A stretch of DNA of 64,000 bases, from positions 1 through 64,000 of the forward strand of contig NZ_FNJI01000009.1 of the NCBI RefSeq assembly GCF_900104445.1, read 5' to 3'. This DNA is from Desulforhopalus singaporensis. Its GTDB lineage: Bacteria > Desulfobacterota > Desulfobulbia > Desulfobulbales > Desulfocapsaceae. Position 1 is the stretch's first letter. Each line of letters starts with the position of its first letter. Below are positions 52,123 through 61,501 of this stretch, one piece after another. The notes below the pieces were generated by a model, which saw only the letters and a list, made by a program, of their open reading frames with translations, did no database searches and was not told where the DNA came from. A program made the position numbers and the translations under genes.

Positions 52123-53070
52123 GTGTTGTTGCATATCATTGCCGTAATGGATGGCCGCCCCGGTCATGAAAAACAGACCCTGGGGATAATAGCAGGCCTC
52201 AAGGCGCGAACCGGGGTTCACGTTTCTGTGGTCAGAACATCCCGTCCTTCCCCCTATAGAAGAATTGTCAACGGCCTCACTGTTGCAGTGCCGTTTTTGT
52301 ATCCGCAAAAAAAAGAACTGCAGGGAGCGGACTTGGTGCTCTGCACCGGCTCTTCGACTCATTTTATCGCGCTTACGCTGAAAAAAAAGCTCGGTATTCC
52401 AGCATTCTGCTGCATGCATCCAGGCTCCATTCTTCGCTCTTTCTTCGATTGCTGTTTTGTCCCCGGACATGATGGAAAAAAAGGAGACAATATTGTAACG
52501 ACCGCAGGGGCCCCAAATATGTGTTACGACAAAGGCAAACACATGCCGGGCCAGGGGCTGGTCCTGGTCGGCGGAGTTTCTGAGGGAGAGCATTACTGGA
52601 TCGAGGAGAAAGTGGTGTCGATGGTGCAAGCAGTGATCTCCCGAGACACCAGAACCCACTGGGTCATCGCCTCCTCGCCAAGAACACCTGCGCATACCGC
52701 AGAAAGCTTGAAAATGTTTGACCAAAACATGGCCAATGTTGATTTCGTCGATTTCAAGGACACCTGGCCGGGGTGGATTGAGACGCAGTACGACAGGGCC
52801 GAGACAGTGTGGGTAACCTCCGATTCGATCTCCATGATTTATGAAGCGATGACCGCCGGCTGCAGGGTCAATATTTTTCCCATGGAGTGGAGCAGTAAGG
52901 AGAAGAAGTTCAAGAGAAACGAGGAAATTCTTTCACAACAGAAAAGAGTGAATGTTTTTCCTGAATACGATAGGACCGACACAGCTTCTGGCGGTGTTGA
53001 AAAATTAAACGAAGCGCAGCGGATAGCTGATTACATACTGAAGAGATGGTTTCCAGAAAACTCAAAATAG
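52123..53070 (+). CDS. ELM1/GtrOC1-family protein
   Basis: 315 residues from a GTG with GGGAG upstream. MDGRPGHEKQTLGI, SSTHFIALTLKKKLGIPAFC and TSDSISMIYEAMTAGCRVNI match the ELM1 (mitochondrial-fission-like) family, which has a GT-B-like fold; bacterial members sit in LPS loci. The end overlaps the next glycosyltransferase gene by 25 bases, supporting a role in cell-surface glycan synthesis. Confidence 0.82.
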   Translation: MLLHIIAVMDGRPGHEKQTLGIIAGLKARTGVHVSVVRTSRPSPYRRIVNGLTVAVPFLYPQKKELQGADLVLCTGSSTHFIALTLKKKLGIPAFCCMHPGSILRSFFDCCFVPGHDGKKGDNIVTTAGAPNMCYDKGKHMPGQGLVLVGGVSEGEHYWIEEKVVSMVQAVISRDTRTHWVIASSPRTPAHTAESLKMFDQNMANVDFVDFKDTWPGWIETQYDRAETVWVTSDSISMIYEAMTAGCRVNIFPMEWSSKEKKFKRNEEILSQQKRVNVFPEYDRTDTASGGVEKLNEAQRIADYILKRWFPENSK

Positions 53071-55355
53071 TCCAGCTGCTGCCGGAACTGGAGGAGGGGG
53101 GCGTAGAGGGCGAAACTGTCGACCTGGCGCTCTATCTCGCTAAGCAAGGCCATGAATCCATAGTAATTTCAGGTGGAGGTCGGCTCGTACCCCTGCTTGA
53201 GCAGGGCGGATGTCACCACATGGAGTGGAAATATATCGGTGAAAAGAGTTTCAGGTGTCTCAGGTATATTAAAAAACTCAAGAAATTCCTCGTTGAAAAA
53301 GATATCGACGTCCTTCACCTGAGGTCACGGCTGCCGGCCTGGATCGGCTATCTTGCCTGGAAAGGTCTGCCAAAACATTTACGGCCCTCGCTGGTCACAA
53401 CATTTCACGGTTTTTATTCGGTCAACTGTTATTCCTCCATTATGACCAGGGGAGAAAGGGTGGTGGCGGTTTCCGAGACGATCAAAAAGCATATCCTGAG
53501 CCATTACAAGGTGGACCGGGAGAAAATCGAACTGATCCACGGAGGTTTTGAGGAAAGTGAATTTGCGCCGGAGAAAATAGAACAGTCGAGAACCGACGCG
53601 TTGCGAAAACAGTGGAATTTACCGACAGCCGACAAGGCGGTGATCATGCTACCCGGTCGGTTCACGCTGTGGAAAGGGCAGGATATACTGATCGAGAGCC
53701 TTACGCTGGTAAAACAGAAGAGACCTGATTTTATATGCCTGCTGATTGGCAATATTGAAGAGAAAACGGGCTATGCCAAGAAACTGGGGGACAAGGTGAA
53801 GTCCCACGGGTTGACGGAACAGGTATATTTTGTCGGCCACTGCGACGATATGCCGGCCGCTCTTATGCTTGCCGATGTGGTGGTGTCGGCATCTTCCACC
53901 CAGCCGGAGGCTTTCGGTAAAGTGGCGATCGAAGCAATGGCCATGGGCAGGGCGGTTATCGCCACCGCCCATGGCGGGAGCCTTGAAACTGTTATAGACG
54001 GCCAGACAGGCTGGCTGATACCGCCGATGAACGCTGTGGCAATGGCGGATGCAATTATCGACGCGTTGTCCGATCGAAAAAAACGCGAAGAGTTCGGTAG
54101 AAAAGGGCGGCAGAGGGTGCTTGAAAAATTTACCGCCAGGCAGATGTGTGAGAAGACCGTCGAACTTTATCAGACCAGTTATGATGAGAGGACCAGGCCG
54201 ATAAAGAAAGACAAGGTCAACGTAATGCAGCTGCTGCCCATGCTGAACAGCGGCGGGGTGGAAAGGGGTACCCTTGAAATGGGGCGTTTTCTCGCCCTGA
54301 ACAATCATGAGTCCCAGGTGGTATCCGGCGGCGGAAGGCTTGTTGAGCAACTGACCAAGGAAGGGAGCATTCACCATACGATGAAGATAGGGTCCAAGAG
54401 TCCCATCTCCCTCATGCAGATTCTGCCGCTCAGGCAGAAGATTCTGAAAAACGTAGACATCCTGCACATGAGGTCGAGAGTACCCGCCTGGGTCGGCTAC
54501 CTTGCGTGGTTGTCGATTCCACCAGGCAAAAGACCTGTGCTGGTTACGACTTTTCACGGTTTCTACTCGGTGAACAGCTACAGCGCGATAATGACTAAAG
54601 GAGACGGGGTTATCGCGGTCTCTGATTCGATAAAAAAACATATTGAAGAGCAGTACGGCAGGACCGACCGGGTCAAGCGGATATTCCGCGGAGTGGAGAT
54701 GTCGTCTTTTGACCCGGACAATATCGATCTGCAAAGGGTCGCCAGGCTCCGCCGGAGTTGGGGGGTAGAGCCGGAAAAACCTGTAATAACCCTCCCCGGC
54801 CGTCTTACCCGCCTGAAAGGACAGGAAGTCTTTTTAAAAAGCCTGTGCCAGGTGAATAGCTTCGATTACCAGGCACTTATCGTGGGAGATGTAGAGAGTA
54901 ATCCGGGATACGTGGAGGAACTCAGGCAGTTCATCGACAAAAACAACCTGGCAGGTAAGGTGAAGCTGGTCGGCCACTGTGGGGATATGCCGGCGGCGTT
55001 TTACCTGTCGGATATTGTTATATCGGCTTCGTCACTTGAGCCGGAAGCGTTCGGGAGGACGACCGTCGAAGCGATGGCGATGGGGTGTCCCGTTATCGCT
55101 ACCGCACACGGGGGTTCCCTGGAAACCGTCATTCCAGGAGAAAACGGCTGGCTGGTAAAACCCTCCGATCCGGACGAGCTGGCAAGGGCCATTGGAGAGG
55201 CTCTGGCGACCGATCGCAACAAACTGAAATTAATAGGCGAGAAAAACCGGGCAAGGGTAAAATCCAATTTTACGGCACATGCCATGTGCGAGCAGACCCT
55301 GGATTTTTACGCAGAACTGCTGCTGGCAAAGAAAAATATCGAGCTTACCTGCTGA
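53046..55355 (+). CDS. Tandem fusion of two GT4-type glycosyltransferases
   Basis: 769 residues built of two similar halves (about 1-385 and 395-769). Each has the N-terminal loop QLLPELEEGGVEGET or QLLPMLNSGGVERGT, then TTFHGFYSVN, a VAVSETIKKHI or IAVSDSIKKHI helix, a PGRxTxxKGQ strand and the EX7E motif (PEAFGKVAIEAMAMG, PEAFGRTTVEAMAMG). Both catalytic motifs look intact, so the enzyme may add two sugars in a row. It overlaps the ELM1-like gene. LPS core or related glycan is the likely target, but the sugars are unknown. Confidence 0.88.
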   Translation: MVSRKLKIVQLLPELEEGGVEGETVDLALYLAKQGHESIVISGGGRLVPLLEQGGCHHMEWKYIGEKSFRCLRYIKKLKKFLVEKDIDVLHLRSRLPAWIGYLAWKGLPKHLRPSLVTTFHGFYSVNCYSSIMTRGERVVAVSETIKKHILSHYKVDREKIELIHGGFEESEFAPEKIEQSRTDALRKQWNLPTADKAVIMLPGRFTLWKGQDILIESLTLVKQKRPDFICLLIGNIEEKTGYAKKLGDKVKSHGLTEQVYFVGHCDDMPAALMLADVVVSASSTQPEAFGKVAIEAMAMGRAVIATAHGGSLETVIDGQTGWLIPPMNAVAMADAIIDALSDRKKREEFGRKGRQRVLEKFTARQMCEKTVELYQTSYDERTRPIKKDKVNVMQLLPMLNSGGVERGTLEMGRFLALNNHESQVVSGGGRLVEQLTKEGSIHHTMKIGSKSPISLMQILPLRQKILKNVDILHMRSRVPAWVGYLAWLSIPPGKRPVLVTTFHGFYSVNSYSAIMTKGDGVIAVSDSIKKHIEEQYGRTDRVKRIFRGVEMSSFDPDNIDLQRVARLRRSWGVEPEKPVITLPGRLTRLKGQEVFLKSLCQVNSFDYQALIVGDVESNPGYVEELRQFIDKNNLAGKVKLVGHCGDMPAAFYLSDIVISASSLEPEAFGRTTVEAMAMGCPVIATAHGGSLETVIPGENGWLVKPSDPDELARAIGEALATDRNKLKLIGEKNRARVKSNFTAHAMCEQTLDFYAELLLAKKNIELTC

Positions 55356-55427
55356 GTCATCCAGGCTTCAGGGTAAAGGTTTTATACATTTTACTGTCCA
55401 GTGGTCGTATGTGACCCCGCCAAAGTT

Positions 55428-55452
55428 CCCTGCAGGCACCTTGAGTGCAGGG
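55428..55452. other. Inverted repeat between convergent genes
   Basis: CCCTGCA / TGCAGGG (55428-55434 / 55446-55452) with an 11-base loop lies between the glycosyltransferase fusion and the small gene at 55461. Only a weak T-rich tail follows on the plus strand; it may act as a terminator. Confidence 0.35.
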
Positions 55453-55460
55453 GACTGCTG

Positions 55461-55655
55461 CTATTGTTTTGTTTTGTCGTCAAGACAGTGGCGTTCGAGA
55501 AAATCAAATTCCTTGGGGGAAAGGTCATACTTGATCGCCACGTTCTGCAGGATACGTTTTCTCTGAGATTCCCCTTTTTTCTCAAGTTGTTCGCAGAACT
55601 CCTTGATCGCCTTTTTCATTTTCTCCCCGGGAGGGTGCATCGTGGAAGGTGTCAT
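55461..55655 (-). CDS. Small charged hypothetical protein
   Basis: 64 residues, not recognised. Helical and rich in lysine and glutamate (KKAIKEFCEQLEKKGESQRK), ending ERHCLDDKTKQ. It begins 6 bases after the glgB stop in the same direction, so it could be co-transcribed. The start may be the second ATG, 15 bases on. Confidence 0.6.
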   Translation of the reverse strand: MTPSTMHPPGEKMKKAIKEFCEQLEKKGESQRKRILQNVAIKYDLSPKEFDFLERHCLDDKTKQ

Positions 55656-55661
55656 TTATCC

Positions 55662-57893
55662 CTACTGTGTATGCTGAATGTTGATTGATTGCTGTCCCTC
55701 CGGCTTCAAAACAAGTCCCCCCAGCGGGGGAATGGTCAGGCTGGCATGATAATCTGCGCCGCCGCCGGGAGCAGGTATCGGAGAGATCAGCGTCTCGCAG
55801 TCGCAGCGCCCTGTCCCTCCGTATTTTTCCTGATCTGAACTAAAGATGATCCTGTATTTTTGGTTGCTGACAAGTCCTAGTTGATAGTTGTCGAGTCTGT
55901 TCGGCGTAAAATTCAGGATGCAGATGAGATGATTGTCACGATCCCGGCCAAACCTGGCAAAGGAGATCACCGAGTTGTCACGGTCATGGAAATCGAGCCA
56001 GGAAAATCCTTCATGATCAAAGTCGCGTTCCCATATTCCGCTGTTTTCAAGGTAAAAACCGTTTAATTCCTGTACGTACGTCTGCAGCTGCCGGTGGCAG
56101 GCGTCATCGAGCAGATGCCAGTCTAGGCTCCGTTTGCAATACCACTCGTTCCACTGGCCGAATTCCATGCCCATAAAAATGAGTTTTTTCCCCGGATGCA
56201 TCCACATAAACAGAAAGAGAAGGCGCTGGTTGGCGAACTTCTGCCATCTGTCTCCGAACATTTTGTTCAGCATGGATCTTTTACCATGTACTACCTCGTC
56301 GTGGGAGAGCGGAAGGATGAAGTTTTCCGAAAAGGCGTACATCAACGAAAAGGTGAGGTTGTTGTGATGATATTTTCTGTGGACGGGATCTCGGGAAAAG
56401 TAGTCGAGAATATCATTCATCCAGCCCATGTTCCATTTAAAGCCAAAACCGAGGCCGCCATGGTCTGCGGGCCGGGAAACACCGTAGAAACTGGTCGATT
56501 CCTCGGCGATCATGAGACAATTGGGATGCTTTTCATACACTATGGAGTTGAGGTGCCTGAGAAACTCGATGGCTTCCAGGTTCTCTTTTCCGCCGTACCT
56601 GTTGGGCAGCCAGTCTCCGTCGTCTCTGGCGTAGTCGAGGTAGAGCATCGAGGCCACCGCGTCGACCCGCAGCCCGTCGATGTGGTATTTTTCGATCCAG
56701 AAAAGAGCGTTTGATATCAGGTAGTTGCTCACTTCGCGACGGCCGTAGTTGTAGATGTAAGTTCCCCATTGCGGATGGGAGCCGCGCCTGTGGTCGGCGT
56801 GTTCGTACAGAGCGGTGCCGTCGAAATTGCCGAGACTGTGCGCATCTTTGGGGAAATGTGCCGGGACCCAGTCCAGGATCACGCCTATATTGCTGGCGTG
56901 AGCTCGATTAACAAATTCCTGGAATTCTTCCGGGGTGCCGTAGCGGCTCGTCAGGGAAAAGGGGGCAGCTACCTGGTATCCCCAGGACTCGTCAAGAGGG
57001 TGTTCCATTACCGGCAGGAGTTCGATATGGGTAAAGCCCATGTGCTTAACGTAGGGGATCAGCTTATCGGCCAGTTCCAGAAAGGTGAAAAATCTGTCCG
57101 GTGCGGCGGGATCCCTCTGCCACGAACCGGGGTGGACCTCATAAACGATCATCGGACTAGGGTATGGCGACGTCCTGGTCTTCTGTTGCTGCCAGAGATT
57201 GTCTGTCCAGTTGAAGTTGTTCGTTGAATGTATGATCGATCCGGTCGCCGGTCGTAGTTCACCGTAGAACTGAAAAGGATCGCTCTTGTCGATCCTCTCC
57301 CCCTGTTTTGTCAAAACAGAGAATTTATAGATTTCATCCCGCCCCAGATGAGGAATAAAGATTTCCCATATCCCCGATGATCCTATGACCCGCATCTGGT
57401 GGATTCTATGGTCCCATGAGTTGAAGTTGCCAATAACTGAGACACCCTTGGCGTTCGGGGCCCACACCCTGAAGATCACGCCCGATACATGTTCGACCTC
57501 GGTGCAGTGGGCTCCGAGATGTTCGTAGATCCGGTAATTGGTCCCTTGGCTGAAGAGATGTCGGTCAAGCTCTCCAAGCTGTACCGCGAATCGGTAGGGG
57601 TCGTTGGTGAGGCTGATGGGCTGGCCGGGAAAATGAACCTTGAACTGGTAGGTAAACGGGGGCAGTCGGCGGTCGGACAAAACCGCCTGCGGCACTATTA
57701 TGCTGAACATGCCGCTGGTGCCGATTCGTTGCATATCGCGGGATTGTCCGTTATGAACAAACTCGACGCGCAGCGCGTCCGGCTGATAAGTGCGCACGGT
57801 CACCTGGTCGCTGTCGGGGGTTCCGAAATGGGCACCCAGCACCGCAGCGGGGTCATGATGGCAAGCAGCTATTACCTTTTCTATGTCATCCAT
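55662..57893 (-). CDS. glgB: 1,4-alpha-glucan branching enzyme
   Basis: 743 residues from the ATG at 57893. A CBM48 domain (SGVIFRVWAPNAKGVSVIGNF) precedes a GH13 barrel: nucleophile in GLRVDAVASMLYLDY, acid/base in CLMIAEESTSFYG, and LPLSHDEVVHG. It makes alpha-1,6 branches in glycogen. A good promoter lies 40 bases upstream. No other glycogen gene is adjacent; malQ is at 20725. Confidence 0.95.
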   Translation of the reverse strand: MDDIEKVIAACHHDPAAVLGAHFGTPDSDQVTVRTYQPDALRVEFVHNGQSRDMQRIGTSGMFSIIVPQAVLSDRRLPPFTYQFKVHFPGQPISLTNDPYRFAVQLGELDRHLFSQGTNYRIYEHLGAHCTEVEHVSGVIFRVWAPNAKGVSVIGNFNSWDHRIHQMRVIGSSGIWEIFIPHLGRDEIYKFSVLTKQGERIDKSDPFQFYGELRPATGSIIHSTNNFNWTDNLWQQQKTRTSPYPSPMIVYEVHPGSWQRDPAAPDRFFTFLELADKLIPYVKHMGFTHIELLPVMEHPLDESWGYQVAAPFSLTSRYGTPEEFQEFVNRAHASNIGVILDWVPAHFPKDAHSLGNFDGTALYEHADHRRGSHPQWGTYIYNYGRREVSNYLISNALFWIEKYHIDGLRVDAVASMLYLDYARDDGDWLPNRYGGKENLEAIEFLRHLNSIVYEKHPNCLMIAEESTSFYGVSRPADHGGLGFGFKWNMGWMNDILDYFSRDPVHRKYHHNNLTFSLMYAFSENFILPLSHDEVVHGKRSMLNKMFGDRWQKFANQRLLFLFMWMHPGKKLIFMGMEFGQWNEWYCKRSLDWHLLDDACHRQLQTYVQELNGFYLENSGIWERDFDHEGFSWLDFHDRDNSVISFARFGRDRDNHLICILNFTPNRLDNYQLGLVSNQKYRIIFSSDQEKYGGTGRCDCETLISPIPAPGGGADYHASLTIPPLGGLVLKPEGQQSINIQHTQ

Positions 57894-57932
57894 AATGCAA
57901 CGGTTTCGGTATGTAGATAACGTGTTACGCTC

Positions 57933-57961
57933 ATAGTATGTTATCACAACTGGTTTGTCAC
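57933..57961 (-). promoter_or_regulatory. Sigma-70 promoter of glgB
   Basis: On the minus strand GTGACA (57961-57956) and TACTAT (57938-57933) are spaced 17 bases. The expected start near 57926 gives a leader of about 33 bases to the ATG at 57893. Confidence 0.6.
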
Positions 57962-58172
57962 CACCCAAATTGTGGTCGCGTCAATATAAACAGGCGGTAC
58001 GTAGCCTGGCCCTGCCGTCTTGACGCCGATAAAAATAGTTTGATAGAATTTAATTAAAGAAAAAAAAACGATTTCAGTATAAAGTGGCACAGACACGGCA
58101 TGGCAATGCCGGAAAGAGTTGAGACAGTGTTGGTACGGAAACAAGAAAAATGCTATTTTACAGGAATAATCT

Positions 58173-58736
58173 GTGACTGAAGAATTCAATTCCCTCGTGG
58201 GACATTTCCTGGTTTCCACCCCCCAGATGCCCGATCCACGTTTTGCAGAACATGTCATCTATATATGCGCGCACAATGCCGATGGAGCGATGGGGCTGGC
58301 GATTAACAGACCGAACAGTTCCATAACCATGGCCGAGATCCTCAAGGGAGCAGATCTTCCGGTGCCGCAAAACACTCTTCCACAGATACATATCGGCGGC
58401 CCTGTCGAGCTGGAGTCAGCTTTTATCCTCTACCTGTCTGATTACAAGACCGAACATCAGCTTGAGGTGACAAGCTCGGTTTCCCTTACCAGGGAAACAA
58501 AGGTTCTTGAAGATATCTCGTTGGGAAAGGGGCCTGCAACCTATCTTTTCCTCCTTGGCTATACCGGCTGGGGACCTGGGCAACTCGAACGGGAACTGGT
58601 CGAACAGGGGTGGCTGACCCTTCCGGCAAACAATGAAATTATATTCAATATGGCCGATGAGCAGAAGTGGAAGGCAGCGGCTATGCAGTACGGAATCGAT
58701 ATTACCACGTTTGAAGATGAAATCGGCTACGCATAA
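58173..58736 (+). CDS. YqgE/AlgH family protein (UPF0301)
   Basis: 187 residues from a GTG with AGGA upstream. NSLVGHFLVSTPQMPDPRF, MGLAINRP, IGGPVE and the GYTGWGPGQLERELVEQGWL box identify the family. Function unclear; AlgH was linked to alginate regulation in Pseudomonas. Confidence 0.92.
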   Translation: MTEEFNSLVGHFLVSTPQMPDPRFAEHVIYICAHNADGAMGLAINRPNSSITMAEILKGADLPVPQNTLPQIHIGGPVELESAFILYLSDYKTEHQLEVTSSVSLTRETKVLEDISLGKGPATYLFLLGYTGWGPGQLERELVEQGWLTLPANNEIIFNMADEQKWKAAAMQYGIDITTFEDEIGYA

Positions 58737-58868
58737 AAGTCGTCACCCCGCATGATTGGTGAAGCTGTCACCCTGTTGTCCTGCCCGGGTCTGTCTTTTT
58801 TTCCAGCGGTTATGTACATCGCACTATACTGTAACATGGGTCTTTGTGAAAGACGCCGGAGATAATAA

Positions 58869-59267
58869 ATGGTTAAAATTTCCGATATATTTACCTGTAA
58901 AAGATGCGGTTACTGTTGCCAGGGCAACACCACCGTCTCCCTTGACCAAGAAGATCAGGAAAACATGATCCGGACGCTCAGGCTTAGCCGGGATCAGGTC
59001 AAAACAAGATACTGGCGGGTAACCGGATCGGTAGTCCAGATGAAAACGGTTGATGGCCACTGTATCTTTTACGATGAAGGATGCACCGTTCACGAGGGAA
59101 GACCCTGGCGTTGTGCGCAGTGGCCCCTGCATCCATCGATTGTCAGCGACAGAAACAACTTCACCACCATCGCCGAATCCTGCCCTGGCATCAACAGGGA
59201 GATAGGGTATGAGAAATTTTGTGAGATTTTACTCCAGCTGGTGAAAAGCGGCAGAATAGTGTGCTGA
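58869..59267 (+). CDS. YkgJ-family cysteine-cluster protein
   Basis: 132 residues. CKRCGYCCQG near the start (CxxCxxCC), then CIFYDEGCTVHEGRPWRCAQWP, and C in AESCPGI. These cysteines likely bind zinc or an iron-sulfur cluster. GGAG lies 8 bases before the ATG. It precedes rlmH in the same direction. Confidence 0.88.
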   Translation: MVKISDIFTCKRCGYCCQGNTTVSLDQEDQENMIRTLRLSRDQVKTRYWRVTGSVVQMKTVDGHCIFYDEGCTVHEGRPWRCAQWPLHPSIVSDRNNFTTIAESCPGINREIGYEKFCEILLQLVKSGRIVC

Positions 59268-59328
59268 TTCTGCGACAGTGGTTGGGGTGATCAGAGCAAA
59301 ACGAACACTTTTTTTTACTGATACTTTC

Positions 59329-59790
59329 ATGAAACACGAGATCCTGCTGCTGGGCAAGACAAAGGATAATTACCTGCGCAAAGGAATCGATGAATTCACC
59401 GGTCGGCTCGGCCATTATACCAACTTTACCATCTCCACCCTCAAGGAGAAAAATCCGGGAAAGTCATCAAATCCTGTCGATGCGCAAGGCGATGTCCTTC
59501 TCGGTGCCGTTCAGGCAGGAGCCATGAAAATAGTGCTTGACAGCAGGGGCAAACAGCTCAGTTCAGAGAAATTTGCTGACCAGATAACCCGCTGGGAAAT
59601 GAATGGGGTGAAACATATCTGCTATCTGATTGGCGGTCCCGAAGGACATGCGCAAAAGGTGATCGACCAGGCAGACATGTTGCTTTCGTTCTCTAAAATG
59701 ACTTTCACCCACGATATGATACGTCTGCTCCTGGTTGAACAGCTCTATCGGGCCTACACCATCAAGGCTGGGGAGAAGTATCACAAGTAA
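59329..59790 (+). CDS. rlmH: 23S rRNA (pseudouridine1915-N3)-methyltransferase
   Basis: 153 residues from the ATG at 59329. SPOUT fold: KTKDNYLRKGIDEFTGRL, LDSRGKQLSSEKFA, CYLIGGPEGHAQ, and SFSKMTFTHDMIRLLLVEQLYRA with the knot. It methylates pseudouridine 1915. Length is normal; the longer reading from 59278 is not conserved. Confidence 0.94.
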   Translation: MKHEILLLGKTKDNYLRKGIDEFTGRLGHYTNFTISTLKEKNPGKSSNPVDAQGDVLLGAVQAGAMKIVLDSRGKQLSSEKFADQITRWEMNGVKHICYLIGGPEGHAQKVIDQADMLLSFSKMTFTHDMIRLLLVEQLYRAYTIKAGEKYHK

Positions 59791-59813
59791 GCTTGCAGAT
59801 TTTTTCGCACCTG

Positions 59814-60608
59814 TCATTTTTTGAAATAGATATCAAAACGACCGCTCTTCATTTTCACCTGGTGGTCAGGGCGAAGATCGGCGATGCAGGGCGCTCCTTT
59901 TGGTCTTTTTACCGCAATCCTCGCTGGAGCGAGTGTTCTTGCCGCATAAAACAACCGGTGGCTGTCCTCGTCATCGCCCACCAGCAGCCTGAGTATCCGC
60001 ATCACCTGTTTGTTGAGTGCCGACGAGTTTCTGTGGGGATACATCGGGTCGAGGTAGACGGTGTCAAAGAGGCCATTGAGACTTTCGTGGGAGGTGATGA
60101 TATCAGTCTGGATCAATTGCACTTTTTCTGCTATGATAGCGGCTGACTCCGGCTGCTTGCCAGCGCGCTCAAGACCATCCTTGAGCAGCTCGTAAAGGAC
60201 GGGATTTCGCTCAAAAAGGGTGACGCTGCATCCAAGGACGGCAAGGGCGAAACCATCTGCGCCAAGACCTGCCGTGGCATCCAGGATTCTGGGCCTGTAT
60301 CCCGGTTTTACGCCGACGGCCCTGGCCAGGGGTTGGCTGATGGTGTAGTTTTTGACGTGACGAAACCCTTTTTTGCCTGTTATAAAGTCTATGAAAACAA
60401 GGGGTTTGAGTTTATCCTTGACAAAGTGGCCGAGCTTGAGTCCTTCACGGGTATAAAACAGTACCAGATCGGTGGTGCAGCAGTCCGTCTGGCCTGCAAA
60501 ATTAAGATTCAACCGGTCGGCCAGACTTTCTCCTTTTTGCTGGAGCGCAGGGTCGTCAACCGTGACGCACAGAGATGTCGGTGCTGCCGGGGTCGGGGTG
60601 TAGTCCAT
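59814..60608 (-). CDS. rsmJ: 16S rRNA (guanine1516-N2)-methyltransferase
   Basis: 264 residues. SAM loop ILDATAGLGADGFALAVLG, VTLFERNPVLYELLKDGL, and YLDPMYPHRNSSALNKQVMR match RsmJ (YhiQ). The N-terminal part is the family's usual substrate domain. It is divergent from kdsB, with 63 bases between the starts. Confidence 0.9.
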   Translation of the reverse strand: MDYTPTPAAPTSLCVTVDDPALQQKGESLADRLNLNFAGQTDCCTTDLVLFYTREGLKLGHFVKDKLKPLVFIDFITGKKGFRHVKNYTISQPLARAVGVKPGYRPRILDATAGLGADGFALAVLGCSVTLFERNPVLYELLKDGLERAGKQPESAAIIAEKVQLIQTDIITSHESLNGLFDTVYLDPMYPHRNSSALNKQVMRILRLLVGDDEDSHRLFYAARTLAPARIAVKRPKGAPCIADLRPDHQVKMKSGRFDIYFKK

Positions 60609-60671
60609 AGTAAAGAGAAGGTCAGTCTGAGGTTATCGAACTGGGTCCATACTATAATCGGGAAAATATTC

Positions 60672-61430
60672 ATGACAAATATAAATTCTTCGGTAGTTGC
60701 AATTATTCCTGCACGTTTTGATTCAAACAGGTTCCCGGGGAAACCTCTGGCGCTGATAGACGGCAAGCCAATGATACAGCATGTGGTCGAGCGGGCCCGG
60801 AGCGTCGACATACTTTCACGGGTTGTGGTGGCCACCGACGATGAGCGGATTGCAGCGTGTGTCGCCGGTTTTGGCGGAGAGTACGTCATGACCCGCAAGG
60901 ACCACGTATCCGGATCCGACAGGCTGGCGGAAGCTGCCGAGATATTAAAGATCTCGGAGCACGATATAGTGGTGAATATCCAGGGCGATCAGCCGCTGTT
61001 TGCCCCTGAGGTTGTAGAACAGGTGGCGAGACCGCTGGTGGAAGATCCGGCGTTGCCGATGGCAACGCTTATATACCGGATAATCCGTGAAGAGGAAATA
61101 AACGATCCGAATCATGTGAAAACCGTGTTCGACAGGGATAATTACGCTCTCTACTTTTCGCGGGCACCCATCCCGTTTCAGCGAAACCCGGATGAACAGG
61201 AAACCCCGATCTATTATAAACATCTCGGCTTTTATGCCTACAGGAAGGGCTTCCTGCTTACTTTTGTCGCTCTACCGGAAGGAAACTGGGAAAAATTTGA
61301 AAAACTTGAGCAGTTGAGAGCGCTGGAGTACGGCTATAAGATCAAGGTTGTCCTCACCGGTCACGACTCAATCGAAGTAGATACCCCTGAGGACCTTAAA
61401 AGGGTCGAAACCTCTTTGAGCCGGAAATAA
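60672..61430 (+). CDS. kdsB: CMP-KDO synthetase (3-deoxy-manno-octulosonate cytidylyltransferase)
   Basis: 252 residues from the ATG at 60672. VVAIIPARFDSNRFPGKPLA nucleotide loop, VVVATDDERI, NIQGDQPLFAPEVV metal site and FYAYRKGFLL. It activates KDO for lipid A-core, so the cell has a Gram-negative LPS. The frame is open further upstream to 60333, but that part is antisense to rsmJ. Confidence 0.95.
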   Translation: MTNINSSVVAIIPARFDSNRFPGKPLALIDGKPMIQHVVERARSVDILSRVVVATDDERIAACVAGFGGEYVMTRKDHVSGSDRLAEAAEILKISEHDIVVNIQGDQPLFAPEVVEQVARPLVEDPALPMATLIYRIIREEEINDPNHVKTVFDRDNYALYFSRAPIPFQRNPDEQETPIYYKHLGFYAYRKGFLLTFVALPEGNWEKFEKLEQLRALEYGYKIKVVLTGHDSIEVDTPEDLKRVETSLSRK

Positions 61431-61501
61431 ATATAAAAACCCGCCTGATAAACAGGGAGCATCATCTGTGCCAGTAATGCTCTATTATTCTGCTATAAGC
61501 C

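Noticed and set aside
60333-60671. Upstream extension of kdsB
   Set aside because: It is antisense to rsmJ. The KdsB N-terminal nucleotide loop starts right after the ATG at 60672.
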